Source: Rhynchopus sp. YZ270_cl-10
Taxonomy: Eukaryota > Euglenozoa > Diplonemea > Diplonemida > Diplonemidae
DNA length: 64,000 nt
Direction of reading: 5' to 3'
Assembly (NCBI GenBank): GCA_964035575.1
Contig: OZ037833.1
Location: forward strand, 2,912,001-2,976,000
How positions within the stretch are numbered: the first letter of the stretch is position 1; every line of letters begins with the position of its first letter. Positions 10,251 through 20,286 of the stretch are shown here, piece after piece. A program made the position numbers and the translations under genes. The notes under the pieces are model-generated. The model searched no databases, had not been told where the DNA came from, and saw only the letters and a program-made list of their open reading frames with translations.

Positions 10251-13200
10251 ATGCTGGTGTTCGGGGTCAGCCTTGAGGGGCGAGAAGGACAGAGTGGCTG
10301 TGTGATGATGCGGGTGTGGCAAAAGGGGTGTGTACAGATAGAGTTTTGGTTCGACTGGTGGTGCAACCTCTGGGAGGTCTTCACCTCCTTGCGTCAACCT
10401 GACCCCTGCTGGGTAGTCGAGGCACCTGAGTGGGGAGTGTTTGTGTCGTTCGCGGTCCTGGATCTGTGGAAGGACAGACGCGCCCCTACCCTCAGTCATC
10501 TCATTTTGTGGCTAGTGGGCAGGAGGACCAGGAGGACGCGACGAGGACACCGGTCCTTGAACTGGACCAAGTCACAGGCGGGCAGGCTCCGTCGGCGCAA
10601 GGCGCCCTGCAATCGTCCGCCCTCTCCGGCAGCGCACCCAGTTTTCCGCAGGATCAGGGTCGCCGATGCGTTGAGAGGTGCTTTGCAGTGTGTGGCCATC
10701 TGGGTTCTGGTTTTTGTGGGGTCTGAGCTTGGGAGGTCAGTGCCACATGTTTTGGGTTGCGCGCTTTTTCGGGACGCGGAGGTGCTGGGGGTGGGTGTGC
10801 TGCGGGGACTGTGCCGCGTTCGGAGAGGATGGCGGTGGCTGGAAGGGGCGAGCGAGCGAGTGCGCCGATGGACCGGAGGGATCCGAGTGGCTGCCAGCTT
10901 GGTGAGGGCCAGTGTGATGGGGGTGGGTCAGTTGTCGGTGTGTGCAGCCGAGTGGGTGTGGGTTGCATGGTCCGCAGGTGGTTGTTTGGCGGGTTTTGTG
11001 GCACTGGTCGGCGTCGCGCGCCCACTTGGCTGGGTTCTTCTCTTGGAGGTGCGCCGTGTGGCAGCACGCAGGTGGACTCGTAGGATCGGGATGGCATTTG
11101 GCATGCTGGTGGTGTCCCTACTGGTCTTGCTGTCGCTGTTGTGGCGAGCGGTGACGCCCTGGGACCTGCGCCCTGCCCCTGCGGATCCGGAGCACCCGAT
11201 CAGCTTGTCCCCGTTTGCGTTGACCGGTGGGTGCGCAAACGTGAACGCTCCTGCGTATACAGAGCAAGCGGTGTCTGTGGACGCGACTCTGGCGAAGTTT
11301 GGAGCTAAACGCATCCCCAATGTGTCCACAAATGATTGTGGTTATGTGGCACTACACCTCTGGGACCACGACACGCAGCCGGACGTGAGGGCAATGCGCA
11401 AGCAGCTGTATGACACAGCAGTGGAGGTGTCGAACCGCCTGGTGCAGGTGCTGGGGTCGCAGGAGGCCATGACGGAGTTTGCCAATGGTGTGACCGGCGA
11501 GGCCCACCTCAACCACTTGGGGCTTCAGCTCACCGCGACAGCATCCCGCATCAACATCGTGGTGGTGCAGGCGTCGGAAGAGAACCCCCTCGTGCGCATC
11601 ACCCCTGGTAGCAAAAGAGTCGCCAAGTCGTACGCGGAGAGCTTCCAAGCGAAACTTCCCACGGTCGTCATCGCTCTCTGTGACTCTCACTTTGAGGCAG
11701 TGGAGCTTGTCCCGGAGGTGGGGAAGACCAAGGAGGGGATGGCAGAGAAGATGAGGAAGGAGGCTCGGCAGGCAGTGCTGGACACAGCGCATTTGGATGG
11801 CATCATCCCCACCAACACCACCACCACCGCCCCCCTGGCTACCAAGCTGGGGCACATCAATGCGGATCGGGTGTTCTGCCCCTTTGATGGATGCAGAGCG
11901 GGAATTTTGTCTTCGAGTGATGCGGTCGGGGGCCTGTCTCGTAAGGGCTTGCTGCAGCATATGCGTCGCCACCAGGCGGATGGAGCGTACATCCCCGACG
12001 AGCTGTTGGGCCACTTGGGCATGTCGCGCTGTGCGAACGATCAGTGCGACATGCTATTGCCGCAGAGCAAGGAGGTCTGCAACACCTGTACGGTGCACTT
12101 TGGCGAAGAAGGCTTCACCGCTCCGTCTCCCTCCAGTCGAGGAATGCTGACAGATCAGGATGACCTCCCCTCCTTTGAAGTCATGGGGACCACCAGGATC
12201 CAGCTGAAGGGCGGGTGCCCAGACAAACACCTGCAGCTGTACAGCGAGCTCTTCCTGAGGGTTCTTATGGACATCCTTGAGTACCAAGACGAGGTGGCAT
12301 GGAAGCGCCTTGCACTGTTCTTCACTGTGTTGCACCGGACACGGACAGAACGAGGGGGCAAGGACCAGGAGCGACGTTTGACGAGCACCTGGGGGAAGGA
12401 CTTGGAGGCTTGGAAGGCTGGCCAGTATGTCGCCCTGTGGGAGCAAACGGTAGAGGAGCGGAAGCCAAGGCCCTCTGGGTGGTCGGATGAGGACACTGAC
12501 GAAGGGAGACGGAAGCGCACCATCGCCAAAGCGAGAGCAGGACTCCCGAGCCAGGCCATGTCTTGCGCTACCAGCGACGGCCTCGCCCCACAGACACCGG
12601 CGACGCTGGAAAAGCTTCAGACGAAGCACCCAGCCGCTGCCGACTCCAAGGCCCTGGAGCAGGCGGATTGGCCCCAGCCTCAGGAGGTCCCACCGGTGAC
12701 AGTGGTGGAGGTGATGAAGGCCCTGCGGAGCATGCCGAAGTCATCGGCGGCGGGTCCCTCGAACGTGACGGGCGCGCACCTTCGTACACTTTGCCTACAG
12801 AGGCGGGCTAAGGGCACTTTGGCAGCGCTGGCCGCAGTGTTGACGTCTTTGGCACGAGGAAATGCTCCAGTGGAGGTGGCTGAGTTCTTCGCCGGCGCTA
12901 ACTTGGTGGCTCTCCGGAAGCCTGCAAAGGGGCCGGGCCTGGAGGAGGACGTGCGTCCGATTGCGGTTGGGGACACTCTCCGCAGACTGGTGGGAAAGAT
13001 TCTGTCGGCGCGAGTGCGGGTGCCTGCTAGGACGCTTCTTCTTCGAGGGAACCAGGTGGGGGTGGCAACGGCAAGGGGGGCGGCAGTGGCGACTGATGTT
13101 ATCTCGCAGTACGCCGTGCGCAACCGCGGAAAAGGTAAAGTCATTTTGAAAATTGACTACCGTAACGCGTTCAACTGCGTAGACCGCCTGTCGATGCTAA

Positions 13201-16200
13201 GAGCGGTCGACGCCAACCTCCCCGAGCTGGCCCCATGGGTGCGATGGTGTTACCTGGAGCCCTCCAGCCTGTTTTATGGTGGAGATACCATAAGGTCACA
13301 GCGCGGAGCTCAACAAGGAGATCCCTTGGGCCCGCTTCTCTTCTCCCTGACCATCCACCAGATGGCGCTAGAGCTGAAGGGGCACCCAGGCCTGGATGGG
13401 ACTTTGTGGTACCTCGATGACGGCTCTCTGCGGGGGTCCCCTAAGGCGGTTTTTGAGGCGTACCAGGTTCTGTGCACTCGTAGCTCCGAACTGGGGTTGG
13501 AGGTGAACGCGAACAAGTGTGAGCTCATCTCCACTGGTGGCGTCTCCAAGGAGGATCTCGAGGCCGTGGGGTTCACGTTGAACGAGGGTGGACAGGACGC
13601 CATGGGTGAAGGCGGGTTCCGGCTGTTGGATGTGGATGGGTTCGACTTCTTGGGCATCCCCATTGGGTCTGCGGCTTTCTGCGAGGAGTACATGGCCCAG
13701 AAGGTGGACGATTCCCGCCGCAACCTGGAAGCCCTTGTGGACCTCGGGGACTCCCAGGCAGCCTTCTACGTACTGAGATACTGCGAAGGCTACTGCCGCA
13801 TGGTGTTCTACATGCGGGGGATCCCACAGTGCGCGGAGTACCTGACGGCCTTTGACGACCTGATCGACAGGTGCCTGGCTGCGCTTCTGCATGACCCGGA
13901 TGGGGCGCTGCCGGAGTTGGCAAGGGCGCAGGCGGCGCTTCCTGTGGCGCTTGGGGGGCTGGGTATCCGTCGCACCGTGGACCATCGGACAGCTGCGTCC
14001 CTCGCCTCTCAGTCAGGGAACCTGCAACTGTCGCAGGCCTTGGACCCGGCCTTCACCTGGGATGAGGAGAGATGGAACAGCGCGGCTGAGGAGTACAACT
14101 CCAGGGTACCGGTGGCGTTTCACGTGGACAGGGCCCAGCCGAAGAAGATCCTGGAGCAGCAGAGTCTGTCATCTGCGGTGATTGACGCCCAGGCAGACAA
14201 GTTGATGCAACAGCTCTGCATGCGAGACCGAGCACGGATGAAGTCCCTTCTCCTGCCGCTTTCCGGGACGTACCTCACGGCGACACCCTCAGCAAGGAAC
14301 CAGATGTCTTCAGCGGATTTTGCGGTTGTGACCCGTTTCCGACTAGGGGTGGCCATCCATGCGGAGGGAACGACTTGCTCGGCATGTCAGGGGGGGCAGA
14401 AAAGGGTTGTCATGGACTCCTTTGGCGACCACACCTTTGGCTGCCCCTACTCCAAACACCGCGTCGCCCGCCACAACGCCTTGCGGGATTCGGTGTACCG
14501 AGCTGCTCAAGGGGCGGGCTTGGACCCTGCTTTGGAGGAGACCGTGCGAGTGGAGTTGGAGTCGAAGAAGCGGCCAGGCGACGTCTACCTCCCAGTAGGA
14601 GTGGCGGAAAATGGACCTCGTTGTTTGGACATCACCCACGTGTGCCCCACCTTGCCTTCCTACAGAACAGGGGCCTCGAAGTTTGTGGGCTGGTCGGCGA
14701 AGAACCAGGGCCAGGTCAAACGGGAGAAGCACGAGCGGGATTTGAACAAGATCAATACCAAGTTCTCCCCTATTGTGTTTGAAGCCTTCGGGGGTGCAGG
14801 CGACGAGGCGAACCTCTTGATTGCGCAGCTTGGAGGCCTGACGACGGGACAGACGTCGCACCTGACAGGGTCGGCAGAGTTGCGCATCCGGGAGAGCATT
14901 GCGGTGGCGTACCAGAAAAAGGTCGCATCTTCCTTTCTGGAGCGGGGTGCTATGTGTGTAGGGATTGCCACCCTGAAGCGGGAGCCGTGTGTGGAGGTAG
15001 ATGTGGCACCGTCTGCAGAGGACATGGACCGGTTTGGACGCCGCAGTGCAGGGGCCGTGGAACCTCTCTGTGACGATGCGAACCCTGACGACGATATGAG
15101 TCGTCCTGCAGACCGAACGGAGGAGCAGCAGGGGAAGCGCAAGAGGGACGTGAAGCCGGACCACGTGGAGCCACCGAGGAAGCGGACCGGGAGGTTCGAT
15201 TCGGCCACCGTGATTCCGGAAGGGCCTGGTCTCGATGTGGTGCGTGAGTGGGAGTTTTTGCGTGAGTGCCCGGCAGCGCAGAGGCCTCGGGCGACGGAGC
15301 AGGCGGCCAAGCTGGGAGCCTCGAAGGTGACTTGGTCGTTTGTGGCGGGGGACTGTGCTTTTGAGGCTTTGCTCTTCGCCACCGGGCGCACGGATTTGAC
15401 GGTGGAGGGTCTGCGCCAGGCGGCAGTGAAGAAGGTCCAGGGCCGCGCTGATCTGTCGAGTGCGGCTGTCCCTAATTTTGGGGTCTGGCAGCGGCTGATG
15501 ACGAGTGGGGACAGAGGAGACGAGCGTACGTGGGCGGATGCCATTGCAGTGGCGGGGGCAGGGGAGGCTCTTGAGGTATCTGTGGTCATCCTCAACGAGT
15601 TCGCCCGCCCTTCTCTGATGGTGCCAAGAAAACGGCCTAAGGCAGTGGTCCTTCTCCTCCACTCGGGTGACCAGGATGCGGCAGATGGATCCGGCAGTAT
15701 CCCGGGACACTACGAGCCCCTCACCATGGACCCGGCTCTGCAGCAGCACATCCTGTCTTTTGAGGCCACAGGTGGTAAGGGGGAGTGCCAGTCAGAGCGC
15801 CCCATGGCTTTTGTGGGAGCGAGGGAGGCGGAGGCGTCGAACACTTTCCTGCAGTGCGAACAATGCAGCAAGCTCTTCGATGCGTCGGACGCACACTTCT
15901 GCTGTCACACGTGTGGTGGCTTGGCATGTCTGCACTGCGCTCAGGGGTCCAAGCACTGCCCTCTGTCGCAAATTGGCAGGGCGGAATATTTCAGTGCCCT
16001 GTCTTTTTTGCACTCGAATGTTCCGGCTCAGGCTGCCTCTGCGGAGGGGAGCGGAGACCCACCACCTAAACGGGCTCCTTCTCCAGCAGTGCCAGCTCCC
16101 GAGGGCGAGGACGTCGAGGAGGTAGACATGCCAATGGCGGGCGAAGAGGGGCAGCAGGCAGAACAGAAGCAGCAGAAGCACGAGAAGCAACGGAAACAGC

Positions 16201-17966
16201 AGAAGCAGCAACAACAAAAGGCGGACCAGGAGAAGAAGGAAGCGTTGCAGCGTGCGTCGGACGCGTGGCAGCAAGCCCTGGAGGTACGGCGGGAGCATCG
16301 TCGGTCGTGGGGACCGGATTTGGCCGCGCTTCGGGGCACTTTTGGCGACCGCCAGCAGGAGTTGAGTCGTTTCCTGGAGGAACAGAATGTGCGTCTGGAC
16401 CAGGCGAAGGCGGCGGACAGGCATCGTGTGGAGGAGCTGACCGCCAGGCACAAGCGGGAACTCGCAGAGGACGCGAAGAAGATGCATGCGCAGTACTTGG
16501 AAGACTGCGATCGGCACCCCGAAGCAGGAGAGTCGCTCCGGGCGGAGTATGACAGGCAACGCTGCGAGAGGCATTACGCCATCGCAGCTAAGCATGAGTC
16601 GGAGCAGAAGGCGACCACTCTGTTGTTGACGGCGGTGAACCTCTCCCGACAGCTGGAGGCAGAACGCATGGTGGCATACGGGCGGTGCTTTGGGGTGGTG
16701 TGCGAAGGGCGGCTATTCCTCCCCTGCCATGCGGTGCGGAGAGCGGTGGGCGACGACCCTGAAGGACTCGAACCTGACTGTGTCGGCGACTGGATGGCTC
16801 TCTTTGGTCCTCAAGGTGCTTCTCCGTGCCCGGGCGAGTTCCTGTACTGCTGGGCGACACAGCAGCCGTGGAGTGGGAACGGGGAGGGGGACGGTGATTG
16901 CCCGGAGTCGGTGGTCGCCCGTCAGGCGGTTAGGAAGATAGCAGGGGAGGCCGGATACTGCGACACCTGGGGCAAGACCAGCGCGGTCATCGTCGTTCGG
17001 GAAGGCAGGGTCAGCTGGGGAACCCCTTCTCGGGATCAGCTGGAGGAGGAGGTGGGGCGACAGGCCGAGGCGGCAGACACCGAGGTGCGTGTGAAGGTGG
17101 AGGAGATGGATGATGATGAGCAGGAGCAGGAGGAGGACCTCGACACCGCGATGGAGGGGGCGGATCGCTCGCATTCTCTGTCAGTGGAAGGCATCCCTGA
17201 CCAGAAGAAGCAAGCGAGGGTGAGGGAATTGCTGAGGGCGCAGAGCGAGGCTTGGATGTGGACGGAGGAGGAGCGGACGGAGAGGGGGGGTCTTTTCCCG
17301 TGCCTCACCATGGGGTCGCCGGTGCCTTCTTCTGTGACGAAGTGGATCTCCCTGTTCCACTACCGTCAGGGAGAGAAACAGGATGGCAGACCCTTGTTGT
17401 CACTCCCCCTCTCTACCGCTACTTTCACTCAGTGGTATGAGGTGATGAAGGTGGTGGGTTTGCATGAGTGGTCGGTTCAGGAAAAGTGCAAGGCAAAGTC
17501 GACGTTGCATGCCCTGACGGACAACCGGAGCAGTAGGGGGCAGGCCTTTGCAGCGGAGAGTACAAGGAGGGAGAATGAGGCACGAGCGGCTCGAGAGGGA
17601 ATAGGCCGACAACCTCAAGCCTCCTCTTCTTCTTCTTCTTCTTCCTCCACCTCTGCAGGCCGTGGCACTACAACCTCCATCGCCCAACCTGCAGTCTCCA
17701 CTTCTTCCTCCTCCTCATCGGCAGGCCGTGGCAATGCAACCTCCTCCGCCCAACCTGCTCCTTCCCCAGCTCCCAAAGGACCCCAGCGCCATGCAGCTCA
17801 GGGTAGGTCCAACACGTCGAACGTGTTCACCGACGCAGTGGCACAAGCGACGCAGCATGTGCTCTCGCCCCAGGAGGTGCAGAGAGGGCGCAATGGTCGC
17901 GGTGGTGGACAGAAGGGGAGACAGAGCGGAGGAAGGAAGGGGAAAAAGGGGAATAAAAAGAATTAG
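10251..17966 (+). CDS. LINE E1 polyprotein (OTU-like, C2H2, reverse transcriptase, Zn knuckle, restriction-like endonuclease, OTU-like, Zn finger)
   Basis: The frame is open far upstream through repeats. I take the ATG at 10251 because the same MLVFG start occurs at 20287 in E2, giving 2,571 residues. Domains: a basic/Arg-rich region; OTU-like 1 (catalytic-type Cys 363 in NDCGYVAL, His 480 in SHFEAV); a C2H2-like finger (CPFDGC, HMRRH); RT at about 830-1150 with RPIAVGDTLRR, DYRNAFN, GAQQGDPLGPLL and the YLDD active site at about 1054-1057; a Zn knuckle (CSAC...GDH...C, RHN) from about 1376; and a PD-(D/E)XK-type endonuclease (RPGD, then CLDITHV at about 1440-1462). OTU-like 2 follows (GDCAFEAL with Cys 1702; GHYEPL with His about 1820), then a RING-like CxxC cluster and a long Lys/Gln coiled coil. 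RLE-type LINEs insert by target-primed reverse transcription; OTU domains are known in the Dualen/RandI group, and the role here is not established. Confidence 0.85.
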   Translation: MLVFGVSLEGREGQSGCVMMRVWQKGCVQIEFWFDWWCNLWEVFTSLRQPDPCWVVEAPEWGVFVSFAVLDLWKDRRAPTLSHLILWLVGRRTRRTRRGHRSLNWTKSQAGRLRRRKAPCNRPPSPAAHPVFRRIRVADALRGALQCVAIWVLVFVGSELGRSVPHVLGCALFRDAEVLGVGVLRGLCRVRRGWRWLEGASERVRRWTGGIRVAASLVRASVMGVGQLSVCAAEWVWVAWSAGGCLAGFVALVGVARPLGWVLLLEVRRVAARRWTRRIGMAFGMLVVSLLVLLSLLWRAVTPWDLRPAPADPEHPISLSPFALTGGCANVNAPAYTEQAVSVDATLAKFGAKRIPNVSTNDCGYVALHLWDHDTQPDVRAMRKQLYDTAVEVSNRLVQVLGSQEAMTEFANGVTGEAHLNHLGLQLTATASRINIVVVQASEENPLVRITPGSKRVAKSYAESFQAKLPTVVIALCDSHFEAVELVPEVGKTKEGMAEKMRKEARQAVLDTAHLDGIIPTNTTTTAPLATKLGHINADRVFCPFDGCRAGILSSSDAVGGLSRKGLLQHMRRHQADGAYIPDELLGHLGMSRCANDQCDMLLPQSKEVCNTCTVHFGEEGFTAPSPSSRGMLTDQDDLPSFEVMGTTRIQLKGGCPDKHLQLYSELFLRVLMDILEYQDEVAWKRLALFFTVLHRTRTERGGKDQERRLTSTWGKDLEAWKAGQYVALWEQTVEERKPRPSGWSDEDTDEGRRKRTIAKARAGLPSQAMSCATSDGLAPQTPATLEKLQTKHPAAADSKALEQADWPQPQEVPPVTVVEVMKALRSMPKSSAAGPSNVTGAHLRTLCLQRRAKGTLAALAAVLTSLARGNAPVEVAEFFAGANLVALRKPAKGPGLEEDVRPIAVGDTLRRLVGKILSARVRVPARTLLLRGNQVGVATARGAAVATDVISQYAVRNRGKGKVILKIDYRNAFNCVDRLSMLRAVDANLPELAPWVRWCYLEPSSLFYGGDTIRSQRGAQQGDPLGPLLFSLTIHQMALELKGHPGLDGTLWYLDDGSLRGSPKAVFEAYQVLCTRSSELGLEVNANKCELISTGGVSKEDLEAVGFTLNEGGQDAMGEGGFRLLDVDGFDFLGIPIGSAAFCEEYMAQKVDDSRRNLEALVDLGDSQAAFYVLRYCEGYCRMVFYMRGIPQCAEYLTAFDDLIDRCLAALLHDPDGALPELARAQAALPVALGGLGIRRTVDHRTAASLASQSGNLQLSQALDPAFTWDEERWNSAAEEYNSRVPVAFHVDRAQPKKILEQQSLSSAVIDAQADKLMQQLCMRDRARMKSLLLPLSGTYLTATPSARNQMSSADFAVVTRFRLGVAIHAEGTTCSACQGGQKRVVMDSFGDHTFGCPYSKHRVARHNALRDSVYRAAQGAGLDPALEETVRVELESKKRPGDVYLPVGVAENGPRCLDITHVCPTLPSYRTGASKFVGWSAKNQGQVKREKHERDLNKINTKFSPIVFEAFGGAGDEANLLIAQLGGLTTGQTSHLTGSAELRIRESIAVAYQKKVASSFLERGAMCVGIATLKREPCVEVDVAPSAEDMDRFGRRSAGAVEPLCDDANPDDDMSRPADRTEEQQGKRKRDVKPDHVEPPRKRTGRFDSATVIPEGPGLDVVREWEFLRECPAAQRPRATEQAAKLGASKVTWSFVAGDCAFEALLFATGRTDLTVEGLRQAAVKKVQGRADLSSAAVPNFGVWQRLMTSGDRGDERTWADAIAVAGAGEALEVSVVILNEFARPSLMVPRKRPKAVVLLLHSGDQDAADGSGSIPGHYEPLTMDPALQQHILSFEATGGKGECQSERPMAFVGAREAEASNTFLQCEQCSKLFDASDAHFCCHTCGGLACLHCAQGSKHCPLSQIGRAEYFSALSFLHSNVPAQAASAEGSGDPPPKRAPSPAVPAPEGEDVEEVDMPMAGEEGQQAEQKQQKHEKQRKQQKQQQQKADQEKKEALQRASDAWQQALEVRREHRRSWGPDLAALRGTFGDRQQELSRFLEEQNVRLDQAKAADRHRVEELTARHKRELAEDAKKMHAQYLEDCDRHPEAGESLRAEYDRQRCERHYAIAAKHESEQKATTLLLTAVNLSRQLEAERMVAYGRCFGVVCEGRLFLPCHAVRRAVGDDPEGLEPDCVGDWMALFGPQGASPCPGEFLYCWATQQPWSGNGEGDGDCPESVVARQAVRKIAGEAGYCDTWGKTSAVIVVREGRVSWGTPSRDQLEEEVGRQAEAADTEVRVKVEEMDDDEQEQEEDLDTAMEGADRSHSLSVEGIPDQKKQARVRELLRAQSEAWMWTEEERTERGGLFPCLTMGSPVPSSVTKWISLFHYRQGEKQDGRPLLSLPLSTATFTQWYEVMKVVGLHEWSVQEKCKAKSTLHALTDNRSSRGQAFAAESTRRENEARAAREGIGRQPQASSSSSSSSSTSAGRGTTTSIAQPAVSTSSSSSSAGRGNATSSAQPAPSPAPKGPQRHAAQGRSNTSNVFTDAVAQATQHVLSPQEVQRGRNGRGGGQKGRQSGGRKGKKGNKKN

Positions 17967-18955
17967 AGAGTTAGAGAGTTAGAGGGTGAGAGTGTGTGTG
18001 TAGAAGCGTGTAGAGAATGACAGTTTGCCCCATGTTTATTTTTAACCCTTTTTATTTTGTGTTTTTGGTTCTTTTCATCCTTTGGGGTTTGCCCCCCCCT
18101 TTCCCCCCTTTCCGCCCCCCTTCCTATTTGTTAATATTTTTGGTTGGCTGCTGGCTAGGACGGGTCTACCCCAGCGACGGCCCTTACCCCTTGGACGAGG
18201 CTCTGAGGGTAGAGGGCAGTCTCGGAGTAAGACCTGTCTAAGAGCCAGGCCAGTGGCATCAGGAGCCATTGGGCCACTTTTATAGATTGTGCAGTAGAGT
18301 AGAGTTTGTACAGAACTCTTGTCCTTTGAGTTCCTTTTTTCACTCCTTTAGTTTTTCATTTTTACCTTGTGAAGGTCAATTTAAATTTTTCATTTTTCAA
18401 AACCACCACAGGTAAGCACGAGACCCACCATTGTTGTTGTTGATTTTGTTGTGCGTTATTGTTGTTTTCCCCTTTGGGTGTCAGTCAGTCGGGTCAGGTC
18501 ACACTTACAGAAGTTCTCAAAAATTTTCACCAAAAAGAAAACTACTAAAAAGATTATGGAACTTCCTTTTTATTTGTTTGTGTGTTACAGAGGAAACGGC
18601 TCACTCAATCCCCTCCTTCTCCTCCCCTCCCCTCCCCAAGACAAAGCAAAATAAAACTACACCGGTAGACAGAGCAACCCTCCCGTCCCATCCCCTCCCC
18701 TTTTCCTTTTGGGAAAAATTGCACTCACATACTACCCTTTTGCTTATTTGCAGGGAAGTGTTGGTTGTAGTTGTCCCACATGCTTTCTATTTTAGTGCCA
18801 CTAACTGTGTTTTCAGGCACTGTCTTGCCAGTACAATAGTAAAGTGCCCTTGTCTGGACATCTAGCTGTTTACATACTCGCTTGACTAGTAAGTACCCCC
18901 TCTGTCACTGGATGTAGATAAAAAAAGCGAGCCTAGGGCTAAGTTGAACAACACC
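17967..18955 (+). other. 3' UTR of LINE E1
   Basis: No ORF of note. The stretch contains short GTGTG and TTAGAGAG repeats right after the stop and pyrimidine-rich segments. It ends in the block GCCTAGGGCTAAGTTG just before poly-A; the same block precedes poly-A at 27080-27100 and 28693-28720, so it is the conserved 3' end the reverse transcriptase probably recognises. Confidence 0.65.
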
Positions 18956-18966
18956 AAAAAAAAAAA

Positions 18967-19014
<48 letters not shown>

Positions 19015-19369
19015 TGTGGCACACACGGGGGCACACACAGGGGCACACACGTTTTGCTACACACTACCCCATCTTGTCCTTTGCTTCTCCCCTTATCCCC
19101 TTTCCCCCACTTGTTTTCCCCCTTGTGTGGGTCCTACCTGTCGCCTCCTAGTGGCGTGTCCTGGGCAGAGAGAAGGCCGTTGAGTAGTTCCTCTCTGGCG
19201 AAGTGCAGGTAGAGACGTGTATTTTGTCTTCCTTGTCCTTTTGTTTTTTACTGTTTTGACTTTTTTGTTTTCTTGGTGGTGAAGATGTGCAGGTGGAGTG
19301 CCCAGCTTTGGGCTATGGTGCTCCTGTGTGGAGCCATGGATGATGGCGGGGGTGACAGCCGAAGCTGGT

Positions 19370-20262
19370 GCAGCAACATGAGCAACATGCGCAGCAGCAG
19401 CAGCATGAGCAGGAGCAGCATGAGCAGCAGCATGAGCAGCAGCAGCATGTGCAGCAGCAGCATGAGCAGCAGCATCGTGAGCAGGAGCACTGCCATCAAC
19501 ATCAGTACCTCCCACGGTTGCGGCAGGCACGTATCGCGAGTGGGCTCCTCAACACCAACTCAGCACTCTCAGGTACCACGTTCTCGCTGCAGCAACATGA
19601 GCAGCCATGACTGGAGTGATGGCCTCTATGGCAGCGTCTACTGCAACAATAGCGGCTCCAACAACCACACCAGCAACATCTACACCTGCAGCAATGGCCG
19701 CAAGGGCTTCATGTGCAGCGGCTACAGAAGCTGCAGGTGCACCCCCATTCCCCCCCATTATTACCCCAAAAAGAGGCCTGTGCCCAACAACCCAAGCGGC
19801 TGCAGCTTTGATAGCAGCAACAACAACAACAACTACAACAACGGTGGCAGACACTGGATGCGTGGGCGGACACTAGATGTGCGGGCGGACAGCATCAGCA
19901 GCAACAACAGCAACTACAACAACAGTGGCAGACAGTGGATGCGCGGGCGGACACTAGATGTGCGGGCGGGCAGCATCAGCAGCAACAACAACAACAACTA
20001 CAACAACAGTGGCAGACAGTGGATGCGCGGGTGGACACTAGATGTGCGGGCGGACAGCATCAGCAGCAACAACAGCAACTACAACAACGGTGGCAGACAG
20101 CGGATGCGCGAGCGGACACAGGATGTGCGGGCGGACAGTATCAGCAGCAACAACAGCAACTACAACAACAACCGTAACACCAGCAACAACAACAGCATCA
20201 GCAGCACCTGCAGCAGCACCGACAGCAACAGCAACAGCAGCAGCAGCAACTGCAGCAACAAC
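19370..20262 (+). repeat. CAG/CAA-rich repeats of the E2 5' region
   Basis: AGCAGCATG/AACATGAGC repeats are followed by four imperfect units that carry GGCAGACAGTGGATGCG and GATGTGCGGGCGGAC (about 19847-20130), separated by CAACAACAG tracts. The block occupies the same place as the much longer repeats of E1. Confidence 0.85.
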
Positions 20263-20286
20263 ACTGTAGGTGGGGGTGAGCGAGGT

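Larger units (their letters stand above)
6935..19012 (+). mobile_element. LINE E1: non-LTR retrotransposon with RLE and two OTU-like domains
   Basis: The element starts near the GGTGTGGCAAAAGG motif, which also starts the next copies at 19013 and 27153 directly after poly-A. It has a long repeat-rich 5' region, a large ORF, a 3' UTR of about 980 bp ending AGCCTAGGGCTAAGTTG, and a poly-A tract at 18956-19012. The next element starts immediately after the A run. The 5' limit is uncertain because a second copy of the same 5' motif lies inside at about 10316. The ORF has no disabling lesion that I can see, suggesting recent activity. Confidence 0.75.
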
